Shown: piece by piece, positions 34,601 to 49,600 of the stretch
Layout: the number at the start of each line of letters is the position of its first letter
Numbering within the stretch: the first letter of the stretch is position 1
NCBI RefSeq assembly: GCF_029873635.1
Contig: NC_080421.1
Span: forward strand, 38,110,617-38,174,616
Direction: 5' to 3'
DNA from: Malania oleifera
Lineage: Eukaryota; Streptophyta; Magnoliopsida; Santalales; Ximeniaceae
Length of the DNA stretch: 64,000 bases
The notes under the pieces: generated by a model
Database searches by the model: none
Seen by the model: the letters and a program-made list of their open reading frames with translations, nothing else
Told to the model about the DNA's origin: nothing
Position numbers and translations under genes: made by a program

Positions 34601-37600
34601 ATTATTCCAAACAATGTTTGCATCAACCTTATCCCCTATTGTCCAATCACACTCTTTGCTCATTTAATCTTTGAACGAACAACGAAATAGAGGAATATCT
34701 CAGAAGAGGACAGTGAGCATGATAGTAATTTTGCATGTCATATTGGACTATTGTTGGATGAAATTCACCCAAAAAAAAAATGATTATGTTGCCAAATATT
34801 CTGTCGCACTTTAGGATATTTCTTATATGCCTCCTCTAATAGAAGGTTGAGAGGATATAGCTATCTTTTAGGGAAGGACCAGGGTGTAAACTTGGCAGTG
34901 ACTAATCAACATGGGACAGTTATTACCTACTCCTGCAAATGAGGATAGCGCAGGATTTGGTGCTCAAAAACTTCCAGATGATATGGTATTGTGGCTGGGT
35001 GACCCTGGAGGGAAGGAAGTTCGATTGAACAGGGCTAAAAGAAAAGCGACTGAAGGTCAGCAGAAACTGGTAAGTTTATAGAGCTCTATCAATTACAAAG
35101 GAAAGGGATTAAAGAGAGGTTTTATTGATCTGCTAATTACTTAGTTTAGTTTTTTTTTTTTTTTTCCTTATTTGTTTTTTGTCTTGTTTTCATACGTTTT
35201 TCTACCATAAGGGTCTCTTGTCCTCTCTCTAAGATTGCAACTGACTCTTCTCTATCTTAACATATATCTTTTGCGATAAAATTTTTTTATAAAAAAAAGA
35301 CTTAGTTTTTTGGCAGGAAATATGCCCAATTTTATCAGAAGATGCCATTTTTCTAACAAAATATCTTTGAAAAAGATTAATTTCTAAAGTTAATTATAAT
35401 TTCAAATTTCTTTATACAAGCATGATGTAGTACAATACTTTAAAAACATTGGGCTAATTGGAGTTTTTTTGCTAGTATAAGCTTTTAAATATTTTGAATA
35501 TAAATACTTTTGGTCCAGAGAAAGTTTGAGAAAATGCCTTGTTTTTATTCTATTCTTTAATCAAGCAAACCAAGCATGAAAATAAATAAGAATTGTCATT
35601 TTGATCATCATTTTGCATGTGCATCCAAACACAGCAATCAAATTCCAGCCTCAATTCTGTTCCCTTTTTGATTCTTGATTCTACTAGCCAGGGAGGGGGG
35701 AGGTGTTGGGTTGTTAGGGATTCAGATCCAAGATTCAACTTGTTCAAGTTGGCATCCAACATAAACTGTACCATTAGATAAAAACAGTAAACTAAATAAT
35801 TGAAACACTACCTGAACCATGGGCATTAATTATAGGCACAATAATAGTGACATCAAGTGTCCTATCATTATTTCTTTCATTATTTCTTTCCCCTTATGCA
35901 GTAAATAAAACAAAGAAAATTCAGCACTTACTTTTCCCCCCTCTCTTACTGAACCATTTTTATCACGTATACAGTAGACCTGCTGCGTTTGGAACTATAA
36001 AAATTCACAGGGTAAAAAGCCATCAGTAACAGCATATTTTCTCTACAATAGTAACTTGTGGCAAAAAAGTTGAAAAGAATGCTGACCGCTAAAATGATGA
36101 TTGGAGTGGATCCCATCATTTTGGTTTCTCTTACTTCCACCTCAGATACATGTAGGATCTGCATTAGAGGAGATGTGAATCAATTACAAGACGACAACAT
36201 ATCTATATAACAATTCAGTGTGTGTTTTTTTAAACCAGGAGGAAATGACTCCATTCAGGATTCTTATTATAACTAATTCATTCAATTGAAAGAACAGGTC
36301 TCATAATAATCAACAGTTGTTTATACTACTACACAATATTCATACTTGAACCATTGCATTTGAAAATCAAAATTCGGAACGAGTAATCTCTTTTACCAAC
36401 TCATTAACCTAATTTGAGATGCTATTTTTTAAGTTTCTTCATGTAAAGAATTTGTGTCCTTGAGAGGCTATCATCACATTGCATTTGTTGAGGGTGCGTC
36501 TCTAGCTTCAATTGCATGAAGAAACCAAGTAAAGGCATAAAGTCTCTGTTGAGCATGAGAAGTCCGTGTGACAGTGAGGAACCCTCATTGCAATGTTTGT
36601 GAATAAAACTTGGACCAGCTTGATCTTGGCTGTCAAGAACATTGGATTAGAGGGATTACTCAAGCAGTCCTTCTGAATGAGTGATATAAGACAAGAAGCA
36701 AGACCTTGGGAAGATCGTGGTCGGAGAATACTTAAGAAGAATTGGATAGAGTATTGCTGGGTTTAGTTAGTAGTTATTGTGTTTAGCTTAATTAAGATAG
36801 TATTATGTGTATTTAGGGGCTTGTTTGTTATATTTGTGTATCTAGGGGTATGTTTGTATAATGTAGCTTTATGGGTATATGTGAAATTTCATGTGTTCAG
36901 AGGTTTTCCTATAAATAGTGTGAGAAAGCCATGTTGTAGGCAGTTGTTAAATTTGACCTAAAGTGAAAATGAGTTTTCCCCTTGCATCTCCTCAATGTAA
37001 GTTTTCCCCTAGCATCTCCTCAACGTAAGTTTTCCCCTTGTATCTCCTCTCTCCTCCCTTCCCTTTTCTTCCACTCTTCAATTTCTTCTTAACTCTCCCA
37101 AGGTTGCAAACCACTGATGCTGCCCCTGCATCATTTGGTATCAGAGCCCAACTTCAATCTCTGTTCTTCTTCTTCTTCTTCTCCTTCTCCATTAATCTCT
37201 CCCTCTGTTAGTCTATCATCACCCAATCTCTGTTCTGAAATTTCACTATTACTAAAAAAGCAAAAAAAAACAAAAAAACAGGAAAGCTGTTTCTGAACAA
37301 ATTCCAGCCATGTCCCAAATCTCAACACCACTTTCCAGTGACCATCCTGCAACACCACCCACGCCATCGAAGACACAACACCCTGACCCCCCTTCCCCTA
37401 CAATTTCAATCCAATCACCGGAAAATCCCAATGCGCCAGCAGAAAGCTGACCAGTTGACAGCCCTTCGAAATCCCCGGCATCCTGTAATTTTCTCATCAC
37501 ACCACCACTATCACTGTACTCCCTTCCCTTGATCTCCCTTCGTCCCAAGAATCATCGCCAGAAAGTCACCGCCAGAAACTCATGCATCCCACACACCACT

Positions 37601-40600
37601 ACCGCGTGAGAATACTTGCCAGAATCTTCTGCAACTTCCAGATCACAAGAAATTGGTTCCAGCCACAAGAAATTGATGTTTTCTCCTAAGATTTTGATTT
37701 GCAGCATGATATTTTGGCTCCAAAATTGATATTGTGCAAGTAAGTGCAATAATTTGGCACAAAAAACTAGAAATCGAAGAATTAGTGTACCATCAGCACT
37801 TTAGAGTGGATTTGTCACTGCCAGCAATAACAAATCAGTTTGCATCATTGTGTTGTTTACTTTGTGAATTTGGTCACATTTCAGCACAACAATTAAGACT
37901 ACATATGACTTGAAGGAGGTTCTTGCGAAATTAGGAGCCAGGTTTGTGAGTGAATCGTGTTGGGGCTTTTTGGTGATGTATAGTTACAGTATATATAAAC
38001 AAATCCAGTAACATGGTGATCACTTACTGGAAAAATGAAAGGCTTCTGTCATACTCTGAGCATAATATCGATTTCATACCTTTTTTAAGTATGCGAAAAA
38101 GTTATGCAAATTCATTTGTGATGGAAGATTTCCTATGAATGTGTTCCTAGAAACGGGATCATTCGCATGCAACTTCATCCGGAACCCCATCCAAAGCCTT
38201 GTGACATTTTGGCTTGATAACACTACCTTATATGTTTGTGAAAGATGTTTGGTTCCTATCCAAATGGGTGACTATTTTGATAATGTTTGGTGTTGCATCA
38301 TACCCATGAATACTGACCATGTACTCCATGGTTCTTCTTGGATAGATAATTTGGGTGTGACTCAAGGATTTGAGAACACATTTGTCTTCCTTTATAATGG
38401 AAAGAAAATCATTTTAAAGCCTGCTCTACCAATCAATCAAAACAAGAATCTACTAGAGTTACTCAACTTGAAGACACTGCAAGCAAGGAAATGAATGTGT
38501 TTGAAGACATCCAAAGTCTTTCAAATAATCTTATCTTATTGTAAATCATCCCCAATGACTTCATTGATGCCAATTCTCAATTAAGGACTATGATGCTCTC
38601 AATGGAACATGGTTTCTTGTATCACTCAAGTGCTGGCATTCAAGGAGTCCAAGTTTGCTTCTTACTTCTGATCCTCCGGCATTTCAAAATTTGAGATTGA
38701 TTTTTTTCTAACTTGGGGACAGTTGATGTAGGACAAGCAAGACCGTGGGAAGATCCCTGTTGGAGAATACTTAAGAAGAATTGGACCAAGGATTGTTGGG
38801 TTTAGTTAGTAGATGTGTTTAGCTTAATCAAGATAGTCTTATGTGCATCCAAGGGCTTGTTTGTAATATTTCTGTATCCGGGGTTATGTTTGTAATGTAA
38901 TGCAATTTTAGGGGTATATGTGAAATTTCATGTGTTTAGAGGCTTTCTTATAAATAATGTGTGAAAGCCATGTTGTAGGCAGTTGTTGAATTTAAATTAA
39001 AGTGAATGTGAGTTTTCCCCTTGTATCCCCTCTTTCCTCTCCTCCCCTTCCTTTCTTCAATTTCTTCTAATGTCTCCCATGGCTGCAGATCCTTGATGCT
39101 GCCCATGCATCAATGGGATTACTCAAGTAAAGGCATAAAGTCTCTGTTGAGCATGAGGAGTCCATATGACAGTGAGGAGCCCTCATCACTATGTTTGGGA
39201 AGAAAACTTGCACCAGCTTGATCTCGGCTGTCAAGAAGATTCAATTAGAGGGATTATTCAAGGAGTCATCTTGCCGAATGGGTGTAGACACCACATTGGA
39301 CCAAATGACTAAATACCATTTCCACACCCTTTCTCAATCTCCCACTTTAATTTAGGATTTGATTATTCAAGTGTTTGTGGTGTGCATGATTAACTGCTTC
39401 CACAATGCAATAGGATTGATTTAGTTTAGTTTTGGTTACAATCGACTCAAGTTGGACGCAGACTGCCAATGAGGCCAACAGTTTAGCTGAGATGGGAAAT
39501 ATGGAAGAAGACATTAAAAAAGTTAAGGATAACTTTTCTTTCCTTCCTAGGAAACTAAGAATCAGATTCATCAGATTTGGAATTGTTGATTTGAGGAATC
39601 ATGCAGGGCAAGGGCAGAACTTCAATAGTCCATTCAAGAGTTTTAAGTTTCTTCACCGAAATCTTTTCAGTGATTAAAGGTCATGAGATTGGGAATGATA
39701 TAGAGCTACAGGAAGATGTAGATGATGAGACGGAGTCCAGATCACCTGCACAGCAAGTAATTGTGATGCGAGACACAAAGGTTAACCTGAATGTCTCGGC
39801 TGAAGATAAAATTCCCGAGAAAAACAGTTTCCAACTTGCCTCCAATATATAGTTCTTATGTGAAGGTTATCATGTATGTTGTGGGTGAAGGTAATTCCAA
39901 GAGAAACAATTTTCAGATCATCTCCAATCCCCAGTTATTCTATGCCTAATTCTATTCATGTTGGTCCTATTTTTTATATCATTGAAAACCTTATAAAGAC
40001 CCAAGCAGGTTAATGTAAGCACTAGTTCTGGCATTTTATCTATTAAGTGTCAGAAACTACTGGATCTGCATGAAACATTTAATATGGAGTTGACTAGGCA
40101 CTAATTCCAGCATTTTACCTATTAGTGTCAGAAACTACTCAATCTGCATGAAACATTTAATATGGAGTTGACTAGGTGTTCATCTTCTGTCAATTATAAG
40201 GAGGGAGATAAGAAGGTGGGTAGGAGTGCAGAGAGGTGAAAATACTTTGAATGTGGATGAGCTAAGGGATATAAAGAGAAAAAAAAAGGGGGGGGGGGTG
40301 TTATTAGAGTTGTCAACTAAGAAGCAACAACACTCGAAAACCCCTCAAGTCTCAGTGCATCGAATATCAACACTTTTTCAAAATGCTGGGATACATGACA
40401 CAAGTCAGAAAATTAAAAAATATATATTGTTTCAGCAGATCATGGATACTGACAATTTGAGACATACGCATACCTTAAGACATATAGGGGGGCATGTATC
40501 TTAGCAAGACATTGCCTTTCAAGTCCCTCATTTTTTTTTCCCAAGTGGGTGGGAAGAAGGGGTGTTTCATTGACCATTTGACCCAACCAATCTACACTTT

Positions 40601-43600
40601 GATCATTGTGGTTTGGCTCCAAGGTTTAGATCCCCACATGGAGGCATTGCCCATTTGAGTTCACTACATTCGCATCTCCAAATGTGTATGCAATAGAGCT
40701 CTCAAAACCTTAATATCAATCGAAGTCTCCATGCTCAAACAGCATCCTTCAATAAAATAATAATATTTATATAATAAATATATACTAAATTAAAATAAAA
40801 CATTGAAAATGCTAGTATAAATATGCCTAAACATGTATTTTTTAATTAATAAAATAATGTTTCCTCACCATCATATCCTAAGTTTTTTCCCTTCCTCTGG
40901 AGCTTATGCATTGCCCTGTCCATATCATGTCTTGTCGGTGTCACATGCCGGAGTAGTCAAGGATAATTTCTCCTGATCTTCTGCTTATTCAGGAGACTAA
41001 AGTTGGAAGAAGTATATTGCATTTTTATGAGGTGCATAGTATTTGGGACAGGAGGATTAAGCATTGAGTCTTTCTTCTTCATAGATTTTGGGAGTAGTAT
41101 ATTGATTTGGGTTTCAAGGTTTGCCAGTTTGCATTACTGCATCCAGGGATCAGGCTATGACGGTCTTTATAGAAGTGAGTGGATACAACAGGTGGTGGAT
41201 GAAATTGATAAAGAGTCAGCACACAAGCCTTTTATTGTTCTCTCCCCCCCCCCCCCTCCCACCCTTTCCACCATGCACTGCAGTGGCAGGTTGGCCATCT
41301 TCATCAAAAGGAAGTCCTTCAACGTAGAGCTTGATGGCGAGAAGGTCGACCTCCTCAGGTTTACTGAAAATCGCAAGGGCAGGAGGATCTCCATCTTTCT
41401 GGACATGGGAGAAACCAAGTGGCTCCTGGCTTCCCTAGAATATTCCCAAAGCTCCTTCAGCATCAGGCCTTTTTCCCCCTCTTGGCTACAGTGCTGGAGG
41501 TCAAAGGTGAAAATTTTGCTGCTCCAAATAAAGCAAAACAAGCTTTGGCAAGTTCCTTGCCCCAAGTGAAATCAATAGAGGAGGCTGGAGGGCATCGCGA
41601 TACCAAACGACCCCGATTTAAAATGGTTGGGCCAAGTTCTTCACAGCTGCAAAGGAGCTAGATCGTAGAGTGATCCCTAGCATTCCAGCTCATCTAAAAG
41701 TGTGGTTGAGGTCAGTTCGAGCCATAACAGTTGAAACTTCCTGCTGATCCCAAAAGAGCTGTGATTTTGTCTCTCTCGGAGGTTAAATGTGCGTGCACTC
41801 ACTGCGGGGCTGCATCAGCCCTTCCATCGCCAAGTCGCAGAAGAAGGTGGAGAAGGTGCATGAGGATATGTGATCCTTCGTGCATGTCATCTGCAAGGCT
41901 GCCAAGGTTCTAACTCTCTTTGGCCCATCCCTTGCACAAGCTTCAAGGATTTGGGGCCTGGTTTTTATTCAAGTCCCTCTTGATCAAGCCCACGAGGTTT
42001 CACTTTCAGCCTCCCACTTTCTGGGTCTCCCTCCCACCTCCACCTAGTAAACCTGCTGTCTTCACCCCTTGCCCCTCCAGCTGTGGCCCTTTCTTTTCCA
42101 TGGACTCGCAGCAGGATTTTTTTGGGAAATTTACCACTCAGCAGGTCCAGCAAGACCAGATAAAGCAGGCCAAGTCTGTTCTGGCTGGCAACCATTCTAT
42201 TTGGGAGCCTCTGAATCCAGCTTCTAAGGTGCATAATCTGGCAATTATCCCTGCTGCAGCCACAGATCTGCTGAATGCTGAATACAGTCCCCCTCTCCAT
42301 CTTTGAGAGAGTTAAATGAGAAGGGACTTGATAGCACAAACTTCAATCTGCAGGTGTCCAATTGGGTGTTTCCCAAAATGAACTTTGTGAGCAAGGCTAT
42401 CGGTGTGTCTTTCAAAGGTTTCAAGAAAAAGAAAGGCAATTATTTGAGGAAATAGACAAGAAAAGAAGAGAAGATGACACATCTTTTGGGGGAAAAAAAA
42501 AAAAACCCCGCAAGGCGGCAGTTGCTTGAAAGGAACAAGTAGGGAATTGAAGAGATTGAAATGATCAGTGAATTATGAAAAACAGAAAGGAAACTCTGAT
42601 TTGGGAGAGGCTGGATGCAACTGGGGTGGCAAATTGATCCTATGTTGAGGAAATTAATCTCATGGAAAGTGAGGGGACTTAATGACAAAATAAAACGATC
42701 CGAAATCAGATTGTGTCTCAATGACAGGAAAGGGGATGCTATTTGTTTTCAGGAAACGAAGGTGAATTCAATGGATAACAGGTTGATCAAAATGCGACAA
42801 ATAATGGGGGAGGTATTCTCATTATATTGATGACCTGGTTGTGGAATTGCTGGACCATTCCATCAATGCCTTGTCAATCTCCTGTTTGTTAAAGTTTCTT
42901 GAAGATAACTTTATTTAGAACTTTACTAGGGTTTATGGCCAAGGCTAATGGCCTTCCAGACATTTTTTGTTGAAAATCTTGTGGAAGTGAAAGAAAAATG
43001 AGATAACCCATGGGTTATTGGGGGTGATTTCAACATGATCCTTCATCCTCGTGAAAGGACTGGACATGAATCTAGTTGCATGAAGGAGTTTCATGATTTC
43101 GTCAATTCTTCTTATTTCAGCAACCTCACTGGTTGCCACGTGGTCAAACTCGAGGGAGGCTCCCTCACATTCAAGGATTGATAGATTCTTAATTTCCTCT
43201 GATTGGGAGGAACACTTCTTAAAGGTTACCCATCCTAGCTTCACCCCATCTTAAACCACCTTACAATCCTCATTGACACAGGGAATCAAGTGGAGGCCAA
43301 TGATTACGCATCAAAGTTGCATAATTAGGTGTTTAAATGCATTAATTAAGTATTACAATTTTACTTAAATGCCTAATTATGTCCAGTATTTTAACGTTGA
43401 GCTCAATTGATGATATTGAGATAATTATCCTATCCTTGCCCGTAAATTTACAACATCCGTGCTTAATTATTGCAGGGCAATGCGAAGGCACACATATTTT
43501 AAAGCAACGAAGGATGCACAAGGAGGACACACTTGATGGACCATGAAGACTAAAGAAAAACAAGAGCATGGTCCATGCAAAGAAGGCCCATGCAGCTATC

Positions 43601-46600
43601 CTTTGTTGGATTCGAGTTTTAAAAGATTAAAAGCGTCATTCTTGGTTGGATTTGGGGTCTTGAAGGTTGCAAATTCGTCCATGTATGTTGTGGGCTACAA
43701 AGAGTAGCCAAGCTAAGAGGAAACAAGCCACATGGGCCATCCAAATAGGCCCATGCGCCTACTTGAAGGAATACCACATGGCTAGGGCTGATTTTGGGAT
43801 GAAAAAAATGTTTAACTTAGTGGAGGCCGTGTGCAAGAGCTTCTGGGCTGCAAGGGCAGCTGGGTTATGAAGAAAAGAAGCTACATGGGCCACCCAAAGA
43901 GGCCCATGCGCCTAGGGCAGCAAGTGTGCAAGGAAGGGAAGGGTTTTTATGTGTGTGTGTGTGCGGCCGAATGTGTGTTTGTGAAGGTTGGGAGGATTAG
44001 TTTGAGAGCAGCAGCAGCTGGGAGTTTTGGGGCATCCTTGTGTAATCACAAGGATTAGAACCCTCTTCTCTACTCTTCTCTCCTCCTTCCCTCTCCATTC
44101 TCCCATTCCTTGTTCTTGTGTTCACCATTTTAGAGTTTATTTTGAAGGCTATTGAAGGAAGTTGTTGAAGCTGCGGATTGGGGTTATTGGGGCAGCCGAA
44201 CCTAGAGAGGAATCCCCACCATTCGCCCACACCACGAAATCTTCTCTCCTCTCCATCATTCTTCCGTCTTTTGTCCTTTATTTGCCTTAATTTCATGTTT
44301 ATTTCAATACCGTATTTTGATTTATTGTTGGATTAAGTTTGTTTCATTTAAGTTATTGGATTGAGTTGTTTCATTTAAGGTATTGTTGGATTAAGTTTGT
44401 TTCACGGTTGAATGTTTTATTAGATTAATGGAATTTTCATGTTTAGTTCATCTCCAAAATGTTTAAACGTAGGATTTGGTTCTTTGTCTACATGCTTAAA
44501 CGTATGATTATTTTGTTCGTTTAATTTTGCTATTGTTTATTTTATTGTTTGAATGAATCATTGAGTGAGTAATATTGGTTGCGTTGGTTTTGCATAGTTG
44601 TTTAGGTTTTATTTGCATTCATGGGATGTTTTAAAATACAAAAAGATTAAAATTTGGTTAAGTAACAAGGTTGCACACAAGGTCTTTGATAAAATGTCCG
44701 TCAGAGCATGAACACTATATTTGGGCATTTATTGTTAGAAATAGTGGATTAGATGATGTTGTTGAATGCGGTTTAGCTCCTCAAAGCAAGGATAATCATT
44801 ATTCATTCAACACACATCCTCAATTTCTTATGATTTCGGGACAAAAATAGTGTTGGTGACACGAACATCGGCGCATGAATTTCTGAACTTGTTACATAAC
44901 TATATTCTATGTCTGACTTGGGTTATGAACATGCTGCGTTTTAATTTCATTTAGTCCATTGATTAGATAACTTACCATCTCATACAAAATCAAGAAAAAG
45001 AATCATCTTCATATTATGTCCGAAAACCCCATTTCATTTTAAATACCATTTTAGTTAGTTGTAGTGTTTAAATTCCATTTATTTTTTGATAATAGTAAAA
45101 TTTGGAATAGGCATACACTGTTACTTGTGGATATGACTTAGGGACTTCCCTTAATTACTACTTGCTGACACTTTTATACTTGGGAGTTAATCTCTAAGGA
45201 GTTTTTAGAGTCAAGTCAGCCAACCCCTTTCTGCTTTCAAAATGTGTGGTATAAACATGAAGGGCTTGATGAACAGGTCAAGAATTGGTGGCTAGAGTTA
45301 CAAATTGAAGGGAAGGCCAGCTTTGTGGTTGCCTCAAAGATGAAATTGCTCAAAGGAAAATTGAAATGGTGGAACAAAAATGTTTTTTGCAACATCCCTC
45401 TAAGGAAAAAGGAGTTTCTTGACAGCATTAAGGATCTGGACGAAAAGGAAATCATTGAGGGTCTAAATGCAGAGAATAGGTCTAGAAGGCGCTCTCAAAA
45501 AAGATCATGCCCAAATTATCACCTTTGAGGAAATTGCTTGGAGGCAAAAATCTAGTGCTCTTTGGTTGAAGGAGGGGGATAGAAATACTAGTTTCTTCCA
45601 CCAAGCAGCTAATGCACACCATAGATTTAATATGATCACTAGAGTTGAACTGGAGGGAAAGACATTAGTGGATGATGGAGAAATCAAAAGAGGCATTGGC
45701 AATTTTTTCAAAGCCTTGCAAACCGAACTAGAGTCATGGAGACCAACAATTGCTGGCATCATGTTTAGCAACGTTAGATTTTCCACAGATTTGTGCCTTG
45801 AGAGGCCTTTAGAGGAAGAATAAATTGTTCAAGATCTTAAGAGTTGAATGGGGATAAAGCTCCCAGTCCTAATGGCTTTAATATGGCTTTCTTCCAAAGG
45901 AATTGGGAGTTGGAACCTTCTCAAGTAGGGCTGCAAACAAGCCAAGCAGGGCTTTCAGATGTTCAAGCTAGGCTCAGAAAAAGAATAGGTTAACTCGGGC
46001 TCAGGCTTTGTTCAATTCGAGCTCCAAAAATTAAGCTCAAGCTCAGCTCGAAAAATTAATCACAGGCTCAGGCTTGACTCGAGCTCAGCTCAGTTTAAAC
46101 CACAAAACAAACAAATCCAAACCAAGCCAACTTAATTTTAAAAATTTTAAAGGCCTTTCATGGCCAGCTGGGCTTAAAATGGAGTATTAAATCCCATCAA
46201 TAAACAGCCCTAAATACCCATGAATAACCAATAAAAAATAATTTTAAAAAAAAAAGTCCACAACTGTAATAAAACATTAAGCAGGCCTGCAATGGAGCTG
46301 GCACACAGCCATGGGGAAGGTGGAGCAAATGGGTAGCTAGGCAAGAGCTTTTATAAGCTGTTGAGGAGGCAAATATATTGTGGATTTCTAATAAAAGACA
46401 AAAGCTGAAAAAAATGTAGGTGCAGCTCTCTGCCTCTTTCCCCATGCTCTCTTTCTCCCCACTTCAACTCCATATCCCACATCGGAAGATTTTAAATCTT
46501 CCTGGGTTAAGCCTCTTCTATATTAGCCTCTGTTAATGGTTATTTAGTCATTTAGCATTATTATTAATTGTTAGAGTTTGGTTTCTAACAAGGGTAAGTT

Positions 46601-49600
46601 AGTAAGGGTATTATGGTCATTCCCATTGTAGTTGACAGATATTATAAATAGAGGGAGAGACCTATGATTGAGTTAGGTCTTTCATTTTACACAATTATTC
46701 AACATGGTATCAGAGCATGATTCCGTAACCCAAACCCTAAGTGTTCCCACCACCATCAAACCGAAGCCCAAAACCCAAAATCCACTGCATGTCCATCATC
46801 ATAGAAGGTTTTTCAGTGACACTGTAACCCTAGAAAACAGCCAGCAGCAGCATAGAGTCAGACCAGTCGCTGGAATTTTCTGAGTGACACTGCCAGTTCG
46901 AGAACATCAAATCCACTATAGATTTGTCAAAACCAACACCATAGTGACCCACAGACACTGCCAATCTCTCCCCCTCCCACTGAAATCCCACCTTCAGGCA
47001 GTGTCTCATGCGCCAGACGAAGGCTGCCAGGGCCGACCCCATGCGCCGGCGCGTGAAGCCACTTTCAAGCATGATTTTGACCTGAAATGATCCAGCAATG
47101 ATCCATTCTCTCTATTAACATGTTTTTGAAGTTTTTTGTGATGTTTTTTCCACAAAGATCTCGCCTTTTTTTAATTGATCAAGTGCGGCAGCCAAGGAAT
47201 GGTTGTTTGATGCTTCATGAAGCAGTTTATCAATGGTTATTGAGTTTATTGGGTCTGAAACAGTGGGATTTGCTGTGTTTTTTTATTCAATGATCTAATT
47301 CCCTCCATATGTCAAAATATCAAGCTGTTGGAGGTGTTAGTAACAGTCATTGGTGACTTTCTTGGAGCAATGACAGTGCTCATAAGCTGTTTTTTTTGTG
47401 AGGCTATGGCAGTGTTATATAAGTTAATTGGTGATTTCTCCATGGTAGTTTCAGTGGTTCACTTCTCCAATGGTTTCGGTGCTATGAATTGCTTTCTTGG
47501 GGCTGTGTCTGAGTTTCTCGGTGCTGTGGCAGTATTGTACTGATTTATTTTGTGACTTGTTCATGGCTGGTCACCTTGTCTGTGGTTGTTCCGATTGTTC
47601 CAACAATTAATCTTATGGTCATTGGTTTGAGTTTGGGAATGTTAGGATGGAGTTTGCAAATCCCAGAAGTATGGTTCCTTCATTAATCACTTGTTTAAGT
47701 GAACCGCGTATTGTGACTATATCAGAGAAGGGGTATTCAAGGTTTCTACAGTATCAGCCGTCTCAACAAGCATCTTCTCACATTCCGTCTTTTGCCCAGA
47801 AAAGTAATCTTACAGTCTGTATGTCATCTAGCATCCTTCCTACTAGTCCTTGGGATATCGATTTTGCTGCCACTGACCATATAATAGATGCAACCAACCT
47901 CTATTTTTTTTCTCCAATATCCTAAAAATTTACCTCAAGTTACCCTTGCTGATGGATCCATTATTTCTATTATGGGGATAGGAACAATAAATCCTACTCC
48001 TTATCTCTCTTTCTTCTACTTTATACATTCCTAAATCTCCTTTCAAACTCATGTCAGTTAGTATTACAAAGTCACTAAATTGTTCTGTCACATTCTTTCC
48101 TAATTCAGTGGTTATTCAGGATTTGAAGATGAGAAAGACAATTGGCACAAGATGTGGCTTGTGGACCTTACTACTTTGAGTCACCTTCTCCACCCATTGC
48201 CTGCACAGTCGCAGCTACACCACTTCAAATCCATTGTCGCCTTGATCATCTGTCATTGGATAAGTTGAAATAGCTAGTTCCTACATTAAGTTTTGTATCT
48301 AATCTTGAGTGTGATTCTTGTCAAATGGGCAAGTATCATCTTGTTCCCTTTGCTTCCCAGGTTGACAAACGAGTGGTTAGTCCTTTCATGCTAGTCCATT
48401 CCAATATTTGGGGTCCTAGTCGTGTCACATCAAAATTGGGGTTTAGGTACTTTGTTACATTTGTTGATGACTACTCTAGGATGAGTTGGTTACATTTAAT
48501 GAAAGATCTTTTTGAGTTTTTTGATATCTTTTGTGCCTTCCATTCCCAAATAAAGACTCAATTTGATATGCCAGTGATACTTCGTATTGATAATTTTAAG
48601 GAGTGCTTCAGTTCCCAGTTCAGTACTTATATGACTAGCTCTAGTATGATCCATCAATCCTCTTGTGCCCACACTCCACAACAAAATGGGGTTGCAGAGC
48701 GGAAAAACAAACATATTCTTTAAGTCACTCGTATATCAAATGATGTCACCAAAAGTTTTTGGAGTGTTGCTGTGCTCACAAGTCACAGCTTGCTCCCTCA
48801 TCAATATTTGACATCTCTTGTCCTTGGGGGTAAAATCACATATTCAGTTATCTTCCCTCAGGCTCCTTTGTTCTCCCTTCCTCCTTGTATATTCAGTTTT
48901 GTGTCCTTTGTCCATCAATTAACTCCAGGAATGGATAAGTTGGATCCTCGTGTTATCAAATGTATCTTTTTGGGCTATTCCTATAATCAAAAAAGGATAT
49001 AGATGTTATAGTCCTACTTTACATCGATTTTTTTTCTCTGCATATGATGTCACCTTCTTTGAGTCTACACCATAGTAGTTTGATTCCTTGTGTTCTGTCG
49101 ACCTTAATGAGTCTCTTCCTCTATCTTGCCTTCTAGATCCAAACCTTGTATCTATGCCCAATCCTCCTACATCTTCATCCAGTTTGAGTCCTTCTCGTTG
49201 CTTGGATCATCCCAATTTGCAGGTATACACATGGCGACTGCGAGGGGAAGTGCCTCCTCTAGCATCAACTATTGTGCCTCTAGTTCCCTCACTGGATGAT
49301 CTTATTTCCCAAAATGTTAATCCTCATATAGTTGTTTGAAAAGGTAAACGCACTTGTGCCCAACATCCAATCTCTATTTTGCTTGTTATGATTTCTTTTC
49401 ACCCTCTTATTATTGTTTTTCTAGTACATTGTCTTCCGTTGCACTTCCAAAATCTATTTCTAAATCCCTATCCCATTCCGAGTGGAGGACAACAATGGTT
49501 GAACAAATGCGTGCACTACATGAAAATGATACTTGGGATTTGGTACCTCTTCCTCCTGATAAGTCTATGGTTGGTTGTCGTTGGGTATACACTATGAAAG

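Larger units (their letters stand above)
28601..35931 (-). other. TIM44 intron, 7.3 kb
   Basis: Lies between the exon ending REGGK and the one starting DTIHT; donor GTAAGT, acceptor AACAG. It holds plus-strand L1 ORF1-like remnants (about 30060-35300) split by a minus-strand RTE LINE (32616-34680). The part 28620-30050 is unassigned: one stretch near 28760-28880 has a GGTTTGAAT box-B-like word on the minus strand and could be a SINE, but I see no clear A box or ends. From 35301 to 35931 nothing is recognised. Confidence 0.8.

Noticed and set aside
38135-38494. Possible host gene of 119 residues
   Set aside because: It lies between two LTRs, and its text resembles the region after the aspartic protease of gypsy elements.
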